Source: DATLZB01 sp035574175 (GTDB taxonomy: Bacteria; Pseudomonadota; Alphaproteobacteria; Rhizobiales; Hyphomicrobiaceae). Taken from it: a DNA stretch of 23,383 bases. Position 1 is the stretch's first letter. The number at the start of each line of letters is the position of its first letter. The position numbers and the translations under genes were made by a program. The notes beneath the pieces are model-generated. The model saw only the letters and a program-made list of their open reading frames with translations. It was not told the DNA's origin and ran no database searches. Positions 14,072-21,744 of the stretch are shown piece by piece. Where the stretch lies: contig DATLZB010000155.1 in assembly GCA_035574175.1 (NCBI GenBank), positions 1-23,383 on the forward strand, given 5' to 3'.

Positions 14072-15292
14072 ATGACGCACTTCAGGATCCGGTCGGTTCG
14101 GGCGCTGCTGCCCGCCGCGATGCTTGCCGCGGGGCTCGCCCCGACGGCCGCCTATGCCGAGGATGGTGTGATCCGCATCGGCGTCACGCTGCGCATGGTG
14201 GTGGAGAACGGCATCAAGTACGGTCAGATGACCAAGGATGAGCTTGAGGCCGTAAATGCCTCCGGCGGCATCAACGGCAAGAAGGTTGAGGTCATTCTGC
14301 TCGACGATGAATGCAAGCCGGACAAGGGCATTGCCAACGTCAACCGTTTCATTCACCAGCACAAGGTGCACCTCGTGCTTGGTTCGACCTGCAGCTCAGT
14401 ATCCCTGCCGATGGTCGACGTGACGGCCAAGGAGGAGGTGCCGCAGATTATCCCTCACTCGACCAATTCCAACATTACCAAGAAGGGCAGTGCTTGGGTG
14501 TTCCGAACCTCGGTCTCGGAGCGCTTCTATGCTTCGGTCCATGCCAAGTACTTGTCGGAGAACGTCGGCAAGAAGGTCGCCTATCTGTTCACGACCGACG
14601 GTGCGGCGATCAGCTTCGCCAAGGACTACATGGACTACATGCGCAGGACCTATAAGGTCGAGCCGCTTTACGAGGCGCAGATGCAGGAGACGGATCTCGA
14701 TTTCCGCTCGCATCTGCTCAAGATCAAGTCCCTTAACCCGGACGTGCTGGCGATCGGGGGTCAGCTTGACGCCATCGCGCGTATCACCCAGCAGGCTGCA
14801 GAGGTCGGAATTCCGAGCAAGGTTCGTCGTGTAGCGGCATCCGCGGCTTCCAACGCACCGGTGCCCGAGCTGGCCGGGGACGCCGTGGTCGGGCTCACCT
14901 TCGCCGCCGCGTTCTCCTGCAAGGACGAGCGGCCCGTGGCTCAGGCCTTCGTGAAGATGGTGCAGGAGAAATACAAGGTCCGCTGCCCTGACCACGATTT
15001 CAGCCAGGCCTATGAGACTGCGCAAATCGTCAAGCTCGCGCTGAAGAACGCCAAGCTTGAGCTGACCGACGCTTCCCTCAAGGCTGACCGGGCCGCGATC
15101 CGCGACGCACTCGCCAACATCAGGAACTACAGCGGGCTCGCCTCGGGGCCGATTAACTTCTGCAAGGACCCGACGCCGCAATGCCGCGACGGCAACCGTA
15201 CCGGCATACTGGTCGAGTACACCAAGGGCGGCAAGGACTACGACATGCGCGTGCTCGCTCGCGTGTCGTTCGATGCAGATTTCGGCCTCTGA
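14072..15292 (+). CDS. ABC transporter substrate-binding protein, branched-chain amino acid/aromatic acid type
   Basis: A 406-residue periplasmic binding protein of the LivJ/LivK-like (Peripla_BP_6) family. A signal peptide covers residues 1-29, with a basic start, a hydrophobic core (LLPAAMLAAGLA) and cleavage likely after AYA. The mature protein starts EDGVIRIGVTL, the usual first strand; LVLGSTCSSVSLPMVDV and the hinge-region FTTDGAAISFAKDY are also family-like. Many homologues in soil alphaproteobacteria bind aromatic or other organic acids rather than amino acids, so the substrate is best judged from neighbours, which suggest a shikimate-like or aromatic acid. GGAGG precedes ATG 14072. 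First gene of the transporter operon; an inverted repeat follows its stop. Confidence 0.92.
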   Translation: MTHFRIRSVRALLPAAMLAAGLAPTAAYAEDGVIRIGVTLRMVVENGIKYGQMTKDELEAVNASGGINGKKVEVILLDDECKPDKGIANVNRFIHQHKVHLVLGSTCSSVSLPMVDVTAKEEVPQIIPHSTNSNITKKGSAWVFRTSVSERFYASVHAKYLSENVGKKVAYLFTTDGAAISFAKDYMDYMRRTYKVEPLYEAQMQETDLDFRSHLLKIKSLNPDVLAIGGQLDAIARITQQAAEVGIPSKVRRVAASAASNAPVPELAGDAVVGLTFAAAFSCKDERPVAQAFVKMVQEKYKVRCPDHDFSQAYETAQIVKLALKNAKLELTDASLKADRAAIRDALANIRNYSGLASGPINFCKDPTPQCRDGNRTGILVEYTKGGKDYDMRVLARVSFDADFGL

Positions 15293-15315
15293 GCGTCCGA
15301 GCCCATCTCTGGCAT

Positions 15316-15345
15316 CCGGCGGCCGCCGCACCCGGTGGCCGCCGG
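15316..15345 (+). repeat. Strong hairpin between binding-protein and permease genes
   Basis: CCGGCGGCC (15316-15324) and GGCCGCCGG (15337-15345) form a perfect 9-bp GC stem with a 12-base loop, 23 bases after the binding-protein stop. There is no T-run. Such hairpins often stabilise the upstream mRNA or partly attenuate transcription, so that binding protein is made in excess over membrane subunits; that role is inferred here. Confidence 0.55.
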
Positions 15346-15392
15346 GATTGGATGTCACCGCAATCTTCCAGCCTGCAAGGCACCGATAGAAC

Positions 15393-16454
15393 GTGGCGAC
15401 AGAAGCGGTACGGAACGCCGAGCAGACGGCTCAGAGCGGCGTGATCGCCTCCACGGTCGGCTCACTGCACCCGATTGTGCCTTGGATCATCGCTTGGCTA
15501 TGCCTGTTGCCGGTGCCTTTCTTCCTAATGAACACGTACACCCAGTTCGTGGTGAACGTGATCTGCATCAACATCATCCTCGCGGTCGGTCTCAACATCG
15601 TCAAAGGATTCGCCGGCCAGGTGACGGTGGGCCACATCGCGCTGGCGGCCATCGGCGCCTACGCGTCGGCGGTGTTTTCGACCAAGCTCGGTCTGCCGTT
15701 CTGGGTGGCACTGCCCGCGGCGATGCTGGTGACGGGCTTCGCCGGTGCCATCGTCGGTATCCCCTCGTTTCGGCTTGAAGGGGCGTACCTGGCGTTGGCG
15801 ACGCTAGGGCTTGCCGAGTCGGTGCGGATCGTCATTTCCGGCACCGAATGGCTCGGCGCCGGCATCGGCTATGAAGGCATTCCGCCCCCCAGTATTGGCG
15901 GCGTCTCCCTCGGCGATCATCGCTCCTACTATTACATCACCATGCCGCTGGCCCTGCTCGGGCTCTATTTCTCCTTCAGCATCCTGAGCTCCGACATCGG
16001 CCGCGCGTTCAAAGCGTTACGAGAGGACCCGCTCGCCGCCGCCGCGAGCGGCGTCAACGTGCGCAAGTACAAGGTGATCGCCTTCGTCATCAGTGCGCTT
16101 TATGCCGGCTGCGCCGGCAGTCTGCAGGCCCACATGTCGCCGGGGTTCCTGCATCCCAACAGCTACACCATAACCGAGATGGTCACCTTGCTGTTGATGG
16201 TCGTGTTCGGCGGCATCGGCCACATCTGGGGCGGCGTGATCGGCGCCATTGTGGTGACCATTATCGACGACCTGACCCGCGACTACTACCAGTATCGCAT
16301 GGCGATGTTCGGCTCCGTGATCGTGCTGACGGTGATGTTCATGCCCCGCGGCATCGGCGGCATCATCGACGATATGATCGTGCGGCGGCGCTTCAAGGCG
16401 ATCCGCCGGCGCAGGGCCGAGCAAGCGGCTGCGGCGCCCGGGGGCGAGGCTTGA
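15393..16454 (+). CDS. ABC transporter permease, LivM type
   Basis: A 353-residue inner-membrane subunit of a branched-chain-amino-acid-type importer. After a polar N-terminus of about 25 residues there are around nine hydrophobic segments. Family blocks are ILAVGLNIVKGFAGQVTVGH (the conserved NxxxGxAGQxxxGH of LivM), GAYLALATLGLAE, and RAFKALREDPLAAAASGVNV, the cytoplasmic EAA-like loop that docks onto the ATPases. MVVFGGIGHIWGGVIGAIVV is also typical. The C-terminus is a basic Arg/Ala tail. GTG at 15393 is used as start; upstream AAGG is a modest binding site. It ends 4 bases before the LivG-type gene. Confidence 0.93.
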   Translation: MATEAVRNAEQTAQSGVIASTVGSLHPIVPWIIAWLCLLPVPFFLMNTYTQFVVNVICINIILAVGLNIVKGFAGQVTVGHIALAAIGAYASAVFSTKLGLPFWVALPAAMLVTGFAGAIVGIPSFRLEGAYLALATLGLAESVRIVISGTEWLGAGIGYEGIPPPSIGGVSLGDHRSYYYITMPLALLGLYFSFSILSSDIGRAFKALREDPLAAAASGVNVRKYKVIAFVISALYAGCAGSLQAHMSPGFLHPNSYTITEMVTLLLMVVFGGIGHIWGGVIGAIVVTIIDDLTRDYYQYRMAMFGSVIVLTVMFMPRGIGGIIDDMIVRRRFKAIRRRRAEQAAAAPGGEA

Positions 16455-16458
16455 GACC

Positions 16459-17259
16459 ATGCTGCTAGAGGCCCGCAATCTGACCAAGCGCTTCGGTGGC
16501 ATGACCGCCCTGTCCAAGGTCGACCTTTGCGTGCGTCCGGGCGAGGTGCGCGGCATCATCGGGCCCAACGGCTCGGGCAAGTCGACGCTGTTCAACGTGA
16601 TTTCCGGCGTGTACAGGCCCGAGCCCGGGGCCAGCATCGTTTTCAACGGTGAGGACATCACCGATCGTGAGGCGCACGAGATCGCCCGCCGTGGGGTGGC
16701 GCGCACCTTTCAGCTCCTGCGCATCTTCACCGGTATGAGCGTGCTTGAGAACATGCTGATCGGACACCACAGCCTCATTGGCTACGGTTCTGCCTCAGCC
16801 GTCGTCGGCTCTCGTAAAGTGTGGGCGGAAGAGCGGCGCGTGCGGGCGGAGATGATGGAGCTTCTGGCCTTCATCGGTCTCGCCGACTACGCCGACATGC
16901 CGGCGGGGGAGCTGTCGGGCGGCCAGCGTCGCTTGCTCGCTTTGGGCCGCGCCATGGCCATGAAGCCGAAGCTGCTCATGCTCGATGAGCCCGCGGCCGG
17001 CCTGTCGCCCGTCAATGTCGATATCCTGCTCAACACCGTGCTGGCGCTCAAGAACCGCTTCGGCCTCACCGTCATCATCATCGAGCACATCTTGAAGGTA
17101 GTGATGGAGACCTGCGAGATCGTGAGCGTGCTCGAGCACGGCGAAAAGATCGCCGAGGGTTCGCCCGCCGAGATCAAGGAGGATCATCGCGTCATCGAAG
17201 CCTATCTCGGCAAGGAGATGCGGGACGAGGAGGTGCGGGCTTTCCTACAGTCGGCATGA
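16459..17259 (+). CDS. ABC transporter ATP-binding protein, LivG type
   Basis: A 266-residue ATPase. Walker A is GPNGSGKST (residues 35-43), Q-loop ARTFQ (Gln85), signature LSGGQ (152-156), Walker B KLLMLDEP (171-178), and the switch His in IIEH (210). It has the LivG-type insertion between Q-loop and signature (LIGHHSLIGYGSASAVVG) and a C-terminal EAYLGKE block. It energises the importer together with the LivF-type subunit. It begins 4 bases after the permease stop. The signature is fully standard, so an active ATPase is expected. Confidence 0.94.
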   Translation: MLLEARNLTKRFGGMTALSKVDLCVRPGEVRGIIGPNGSGKSTLFNVISGVYRPEPGASIVFNGEDITDREAHEIARRGVARTFQLLRIFTGMSVLENMLIGHHSLIGYGSASAVVGSRKVWAEERRVRAEMMELLAFIGLADYADMPAGELSGGQRRLLALGRAMAMKPKLLMLDEPAAGLSPVNVDILLNTVLALKNRFGLTVIIIEHILKVVMETCEIVSVLEHGEKIAEGSPAEIKEDHRVIEAYLGKEMRDEEVRAFLQSA

Positions 17260-17305
17260 AGCCGCTGCGGGGCGACAGGCCTGCGAGGAAGACTGTCGAC
17301 GTTGC

Positions 17306-18037
17306 ATGTTGGAGATAAGGGACCTCGTGGCCGGCTACGGCACCGTCCAGATCTTGAACGGCGCGAGCCTGAAGGTCGATCGCGGCCGCATTGTCGCGCT
17401 CCTCGGCGGCAACGGCACCGGCAAGTCCACCCTGCTCAAGGCCGTGTCGGGGCTGATCAGGCCCTGGAGCGGCTCGATCACCTTCGACGGGGCTCGCATC
17501 GACGGCTTGCGGCCCGACCGGATCGTGCGCCTCGGCCTGGTTCAGGTCACCCAGGGCAAGGAAGCCTTCCCAGCCATGACCGTCGAGGAGAACTTGAAGC
17601 TCGGCGCCTACGTGGTGCGGGACCGCGCTGCGATGGCACGAAACCTCGAACAAGTTTACAGCTACTTTCCGGTGTTGAAGGAGAAGCGCAATCAGCTCTC
17701 GGGAACGTTATCAGGAGGCCAGCTCCAGATGGTGTGCATCGGTCGCGGCCTGATGTCGAACCCGAAAATGATCATGCTCGACGAGCCGAGCGCTGCCCTC
17801 GCTCCGCAGGTGGTGCTCGACATCTTCCGCACGATCCATCGCATCACCCGCGACGGCATGACAGTACTGATGATCGAGCAGAACGTGCGCATGGCTCTGC
17901 TGCTTGCGGACTACGGTTACGTGATCAAGGACGGCGTCATTCACATCGAAGGACCCGCCGAGAAGCTCATTCACGACGACAACGTGAGGCTTTCCTATCT
18001 CGGCGGCACGGTCGCCAATCGCGAGGCGCAGCTCTGA
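17306..18037 (+). CDS. ABC transporter ATP-binding protein, LivF type
   Basis: A 243-residue ATPase. Walker A is GGNGTGKST (residues 34-42; the first position is Gly-Gly rather than the commoner Gly-Pro/Arg), Q-loop VTQG (Gln83), signature LSGGQ (135-139), and Walker B MIMLDEP (155-161). The switch position is Gln (IEQN, residue 192), as in LivF proteins generally; the partner LivG type has His. The C-terminus HDDNVRLSYLGG is the LivF-like end. It lies 46 bases after the LivG-type gene and 45 before the LivH-type gene. A very long overlapping frame on the same strand (17302-18849) has no family sequence and is a shadow. Confidence 0.94.
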   Translation: MLEIRDLVAGYGTVQILNGASLKVDRGRIVALLGGNGTGKSTLLKAVSGLIRPWSGSITFDGARIDGLRPDRIVRLGLVQVTQGKEAFPAMTVEENLKLGAYVVRDRAAMARNLEQVYSYFPVLKEKRNQLSGTLSGGQLQMVCIGRGLMSNPKMIMLDEPSAALAPQVVLDIFRTIHRITRDGMTVLMIEQNVRMALLLADYGYVIKDGVIHIEGPAEKLIHDDNVRLSYLGGTVANREAQL

Positions 18038-18082
18038 CAGCCCCTCCGCTAAAGGAAACCGAAGAGGCAAGGGCAGAAGAAC

Positions 18083-18973
18083 GTGGGCTACTTCATCGAT
18101 CTCGTCATCGTCGGCCTGTCGGTCGGCATGGTCTATGCGCTCGTCGCGCTCGGCATCTCGCTCATCTACTCGGGCCTCGACATTGTGCATTTCGCCCACG
18201 GCGAGATCTACATGATCGGTGCCTTCATCGGGCTCGTGCTGTTCGAGAAGCTGGCCCTGCCTTACGTTCCGACGCTTCTTCTCGCCATCACCTTGACCGG
18301 TTTGCTAGGCGTTCTCATCGAGCGCTTGTTTTACCGCCGACTGACGCGCGCGGGCGGCGGTTACACGGTCGCCGGCATGGGCATGATCATTGCGGGCTTT
18401 GGCATGTCGATCGTCCTGCAGAACGTCGCGTTTTTGATCTGGGGCGCAAAGCCGCTGCCATTTCCCGTACCGTTCGGAATGCCGGTGGAGATCGGCAATC
18501 TGGCGCTGCCGATGTCGTACGTGTGGATCGTGGTCGTGGCGGTTGCCTTGATGCTCGGCCTCCACGTCGTGCTGAGAAAGACCATGCTCGGCCTAGCCAT
18601 GCGCGCTGTTGCCCACAACAAGGACATCGCCTTCCTGAGCGGGGTCAACGTGCCGCTGATGATCTCCGTCATTTTCGGCATCGGCTGCGCGCTGGGGGCC
18701 GCCGCCGGAGTGCTGATCGGGCCGATCAATTACGTGCAGGTTCTGATGGGCATCGGCGTTCTGATCAAGGCATTTGCGGCGGCTGTCGTCGGCGGATTCG
18801 GCAGCCTGCCCGGCGCCATCGTCGGCGGGCTGCTGGTCGGGGTGTTTGAGAGCCTCGGCGCCGGCTACGTGTCCGGCACCTACAAGGATGTCTACGCTTT
18901 CATCCTGCTCGTCGTGGTGCTGATGGTGAAGCCCTCCGGCATCCTCGGTGTCGAGGCAAAGATGAAGGCGTAA
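18083..18973 (+). CDS. ABC transporter permease, LivH type
   Basis: A 296-residue inner-membrane subunit with about eight hydrophobic segments. Family blocks are the start FIDLVIVGLSVGMVYALVAL, GLDIVHFAHGEIYMIGAFIG (the conserved NFAHG-type motif), and MRAVAHNKDIAFLSGVNV, the ATPase-docking loop. AFAAAVVGGFGSLPGAIVGG and VLMVKPSGILG are at the C-terminus. The start is GTG 18083, giving the usual family N-terminus. It completes a five-component importer, but it is encoded last (binding protein, LivM, LivG, LivF, LivH), whereas LivH usually precedes LivM. Confidence 0.94.
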   Translation: MGYFIDLVIVGLSVGMVYALVALGISLIYSGLDIVHFAHGEIYMIGAFIGLVLFEKLALPYVPTLLLAITLTGLLGVLIERLFYRRLTRAGGGYTVAGMGMIIAGFGMSIVLQNVAFLIWGAKPLPFPVPFGMPVEIGNLALPMSYVWIVVVAVALMLGLHVVLRKTMLGLAMRAVAHNKDIAFLSGVNVPLMISVIFGIGCALGAAAGVLIGPINYVQVLMGIGVLIKAFAAAVVGGFGSLPGAIVGGLLVGVFESLGAGYVSGTYKDVYAFILLVVVLMVKPSGILGVEAKMKA

Positions 18974-19048
18974 GCTGCGGCGAGATGCGCGGGCCGGGTC
19001 ATATTGCTTGGACTACGGCCGTCGCAAAACGAGCGGGGAACGTCCTCG

Positions 19049-19879
19049 ATGTCCATTTTCGATGAGCCGAAGATCGACTGCCACAACCACGTCTTCGACC
19101 CCGCCCGCTTCCCCTATCAGCCCGACACCCCCTATCGCCCGGCGGGACAGGAGATCGCAACGGCCGCGCAATTCAGGCACGTGATGGACTGCTATGGCGT
19201 GCGCTATGCGCTCGTTGTCGGTCCGAACTCCGGCTACAACACCGACAACCGCTGCCTGCTCGACGCCATAGCGAAGAGCGGCGGACGCTGCAGGGGCGTA
19301 GCGGTGGTTGCCAACGACGTCACCATGGGTGAGTTGGCCGCGCTCAAAGGGAAGGGCATCGTCGGCATCGCCTTCAACTCCACGATCAACGGGGTCGATT
19401 ACTACATTGGCACACAAGATCTGCTGGCGCGCCTGACCGATCTCGATCTCTTGCTTCAGATCCAGGCGGAGAAGGATCAGCTCGCGGAGCTTTACGATTT
19501 GCTTGCGCGTTCGCAAGTGAGGCTCGTGATCGACCACTGCGGCCGGCCCGATGTTGCGGCCGGCTTGGATCAGCCGGGCTTTCAGGCGCTGCTCGATCTC
19601 GGCCGATCCGGTCGCGCGTGCGTCAAGCTCTCCGGCTATGCCAAATTCTCGCGCTGCCCCCACCCGCATGAGGATGCCTGGCCGTTTGTCAGGGCGCTCA
19701 TCGATACATTCACGGTGGATGCCTGCGTTTGGGCTTCCGATTGGCCATTCGTGAAGGCGAAAGAACGCATTGACTACGGGCCGCTACTGAAACTGTTCGA
19801 GCGGCTGGTACCCAATCCTGAGCATCGCAGGAGAATATTCTGGGACACCCCCTGCCGGTGGTTTGGATTTGGCAGCTAG
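19049..19879 (+). CDS. Amidohydrolase-2 family metal-dependent hydrolase (lactonase-like)
   Basis: A 276-residue TIM-barrel hydrolase of the amidohydrolase superfamily (Amidohydro_2), the group that includes LigI, which opens 2-pyrone-4,6-dicarboxylate, and various sugar-lactone hydrolases. Metal/active-site positions are visible: CHNHVFDP (His12, His14), VIDHCGRPD (His163) and VWASDWPF (Asp231). The frame opens at 19004, but ATG 19049 gives the usual short lead to the HxH strand and has GGGGAA upstream. It follows the LivH-type gene by 75 bases and precedes the epimerase by 20, so it belongs to the transporter operon. The substrate is probably a lactone or cyclic acid made from the imported compound; this is inference. 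Confidence 0.9.
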   Translation: MSIFDEPKIDCHNHVFDPARFPYQPDTPYRPAGQEIATAAQFRHVMDCYGVRYALVVGPNSGYNTDNRCLLDAIAKSGGRCRGVAVVANDVTMGELAALKGKGIVGIAFNSTINGVDYYIGTQDLLARLTDLDLLLQIQAEKDQLAELYDLLARSQVRLVIDHCGRPDVAAGLDQPGFQALLDLGRSGRACVKLSGYAKFSRCPHPHEDAWPFVRALIDTFTVDACVWASDWPFVKAKERIDYGPLLKLFERLVPNPEHRRRIFWDTPCRWFGFGS

Positions 19880-19899
19880 ATCGCATTAAGGGGTGCGAC

Positions 19900-20877
19900 A
19901 TGAGCCTGCTTGTAACGGGTGCCATGGGCCATGTCGGCTACGAGATCGTGCGGCAGGCCGCGCGGCGCGGCATGAACGTTGTTGCGCTCCACTACGGAAG
20001 GTTTCATCCGGCAGCAGCCAAAGCGGCCGGGCCGAATGTCAAGTGGCTGCAGTGCAACCTCGCCGACGCGGGTGCAGTCCGCGCGATCGCGCAGGCGCAC
20101 GCCATCGACGCCTGCATTCATGCCGCCGCCGTCTCCAACGAGGCCTACGCACGCCCGGCACCGCTCTCGGCCATAGAGGCCAACGTGAGCGCCACCGCCA
20201 ATCTGCTCGAATGTGCGCGCTTGAGGGTTTGGCGCCGCTTCCTGCTTATCAGCACCGGCTCCGTGTTCCAGACGCGCCCCGACACGGTGAGCCCTATTCC
20301 CGAGGACGCAGCACCGGCGCCCGCCAACGTCTACAGCACGACCAAGCTGTGCGCGGAAATGCTGACGCGCATGTACCGCACCGAGTATGAGCTGTCCGCC
20401 GCCACCGTGCGCATCTCGTGGGTATACGGGCCGCCCATCGTTTCCGATCAGCCGACGCGAGGCCCGATCCCGTCCTATCTGCTGCGGGCTTTGCGCGGAC
20501 AGCCGATCCGCGAGGGCGGAGCGGACTTCTCGGCGAGCTTCACTTTCGTCGGCGATGTTGCCGAAGGGCTCCTCGCGGCGGCCGCCGCGCCGCGTCTGCG
20601 TTTTGCAACCTATCACCTCGGACCTGGCGTCAACTTCACGGCCGGGGAGGCCGCAGAAGCGGTGCGGCGTGCGGTGCCCGGCGCCGTCATCGAGCTCGGG
20701 CCCGGCACCGAGCCATGGACCCGCTATACCAGCTTGCGCGGGCCGCTCGCCGGAACCAATTTTGCCTCCGACGTTGGTTATGCGCCGGTCCACTCGCTTG
20801 AGGCCGGCATAAGGGCATATGCTGAGTGGATGCGCGCAAACCCCGACCTGTGGCGGGATCGCCGCGTTGCCTCCTAG
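19900..20877 (+). CDS. NAD-dependent epimerase/dehydratase (extended SDR)
   Basis: A 325-residue Rossmann-fold protein of the extended short-chain dehydrogenase family. The cofactor motif is LVTGAMGHVGYE (GxxGxxG, Gly7-Gly13). The active site has LISTGSVF (Ser/Thr 118-121) and YSTTK (Tyr145, Lys149). ISWVYGPP is the usual middle block. Members oxidise or epimerise sugars and sugar acids such as uronates. AAGGGG stands 6 bases before ATG 19900. It is the last gene of the plus-strand operon; the next gene is convergent and only 14 bases away. Its substrate is unknown, but the Ser-Tyr-Lys triad is complete, so an active oxidoreductase is expected. Confidence 0.9.
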   Translation: MSLLVTGAMGHVGYEIVRQAARRGMNVVALHYGRFHPAAAKAAGPNVKWLQCNLADAGAVRAIAQAHAIDACIHAAAVSNEAYARPAPLSAIEANVSATANLLECARLRVWRRFLLISTGSVFQTRPDTVSPIPEDAAPAPANVYSTTKLCAEMLTRMYRTEYELSAATVRISWVYGPPIVSDQPTRGPIPSYLLRALRGQPIREGGADFSASFTFVGDVAEGLLAAAAAPRLRFATYHLGPGVNFTAGEAAEAVRRAVPGAVIELGPGTEPWTRYTSLRGPLAGTNFASDVGYAPVHSLEAGIRAYAEWMRANPDLWRDRRVAS

Positions 20878-20891
20878 GGCTTGGTTTCAGC

Positions 20892-21734
20892 TCAGCTCGA
20901 CTTCATCACATCGGCGGCCAGCATTTCCCTAAGCTCCCGGGTGACCTCGGGCTTCACGCCGAACCACAAGGTGAAGCCGCGCACCGCTTGATAGAGAAGC
21001 ATGTCGAGGCCGTCGGACGTCCTGAGGCCGCGCCGCTCGGCAGCCTCGAGCAGCTTGGTCTTAAGCGGCACGTAGACGATGTCGGCGACCACCGCGTCCT
21101 TGGCGAGCGGTGCGAGATCGATGTTGAGTTCGGGCTGCCCCTTCATGCCGAGTGACGTCGCGTTGACGAGGAGCTTGGCGCCCTGCAGCAGGCGGGGAAG
21201 GTCCTCCCATCGCGCCGGGTGGACCCGATCGCCGAAACGCTGCCGAACGGCTGCGGCCTTTTCCGCCGTGCGGTTTACGACGTGAACTGTCTTGATGCCT
21301 CGCTCAAGCAGTCCGAACACAACCGCGCGACTGGCACCCCCCGCTCCGAGCACCACCGCGCTGTCGGTACTGCGGTCCCAGCCCGGCGCGTTGGCGTCGA
21401 GCGCGCCGATGAAACCTTCGACGTCCGTGTTGGTCGAGCGCAGCCGCCCGTTCTCGAGCCACAGCGTGTTGGCGGCGCCGACGGCTCGGGCTCGCTCGTC
21501 CGGCTCCGACAATGCCAGAGCCGCATCCTTGTGCGGCATCGTGACGTTGCCCCCGACGTAGCCGTTTTTGGCAAGGTTCTTCACGAACGCCGGGTACTCT
21601 TCAGGCGGAATCTCTGCGACGCGGTAGTCGCCATCGATGCCGTAGCGCCTGATCCAGTAGCCGTGCAGCTTCGGCGAACGGGACTGCTTGGCAGGCCAGC
21701 CCATCACGCAGGCTACGCGGGTCGCTCCACTCAC
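20892..21734 (-). CDS. Shikimate dehydrogenase (AroE family), probably catabolic paralog
   Basis: A 280-residue enzyme of the shikimate/quinate dehydrogenase family, interconverting shikimate and 3-dehydroshikimate with NAD(P). The N-terminal substrate domain has MGWPAKQSRSPKLHG and GGNVTMPHKDAA (catalytic Lys69); NTDVEG supplies the catalytic Asp104. The nucleotide domain has LGAGGASRAV and VNRT, whose Arg suggests NADP use. The GTG start at 21734 is set by GAGGAGAGG just upstream; the first in-frame ATG would delete the first strand. It is the last gene of the CoA transferase - oxidoreductase - AroE operon. Location in a catabolic locus with a dehydroshikimate dehydratase, away from any biosynthetic aro genes, argues for a degradative role. 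Confidence 0.92.
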   Translation of the reverse strand: MSGATRVACVMGWPAKQSRSPKLHGYWIRRYGIDGDYRVAEIPPEEYPAFVKNLAKNGYVGGNVTMPHKDAALALSEPDERARAVGAANTLWLENGRLRSTNTDVEGFIGALDANAPGWDRSTDSAVVLGAGGASRAVVFGLLERGIKTVHVVNRTAEKAAAVRQRFGDRVHPARWEDLPRLLQGAKLLVNATSLGMKGQPELNIDLAPLAKDAVVADIVYVPLKTKLLEAAERRGLRTSDGLDMLLYQAVRGFTLWFGVKPEVTRELREMLAADVMKSS

Positions 21735-21744
21735 TTGCCTCTCC

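Noticed and set aside
17302..18849. A 515-codon open frame on the plus strand
   Set aside because: It is out of frame with, and covers, the LivF- and LivH-type genes, both with complete family motifs. Its own translation is Arg/His/Ala-rich with no domain; a shadow frame of GC-rich DNA.
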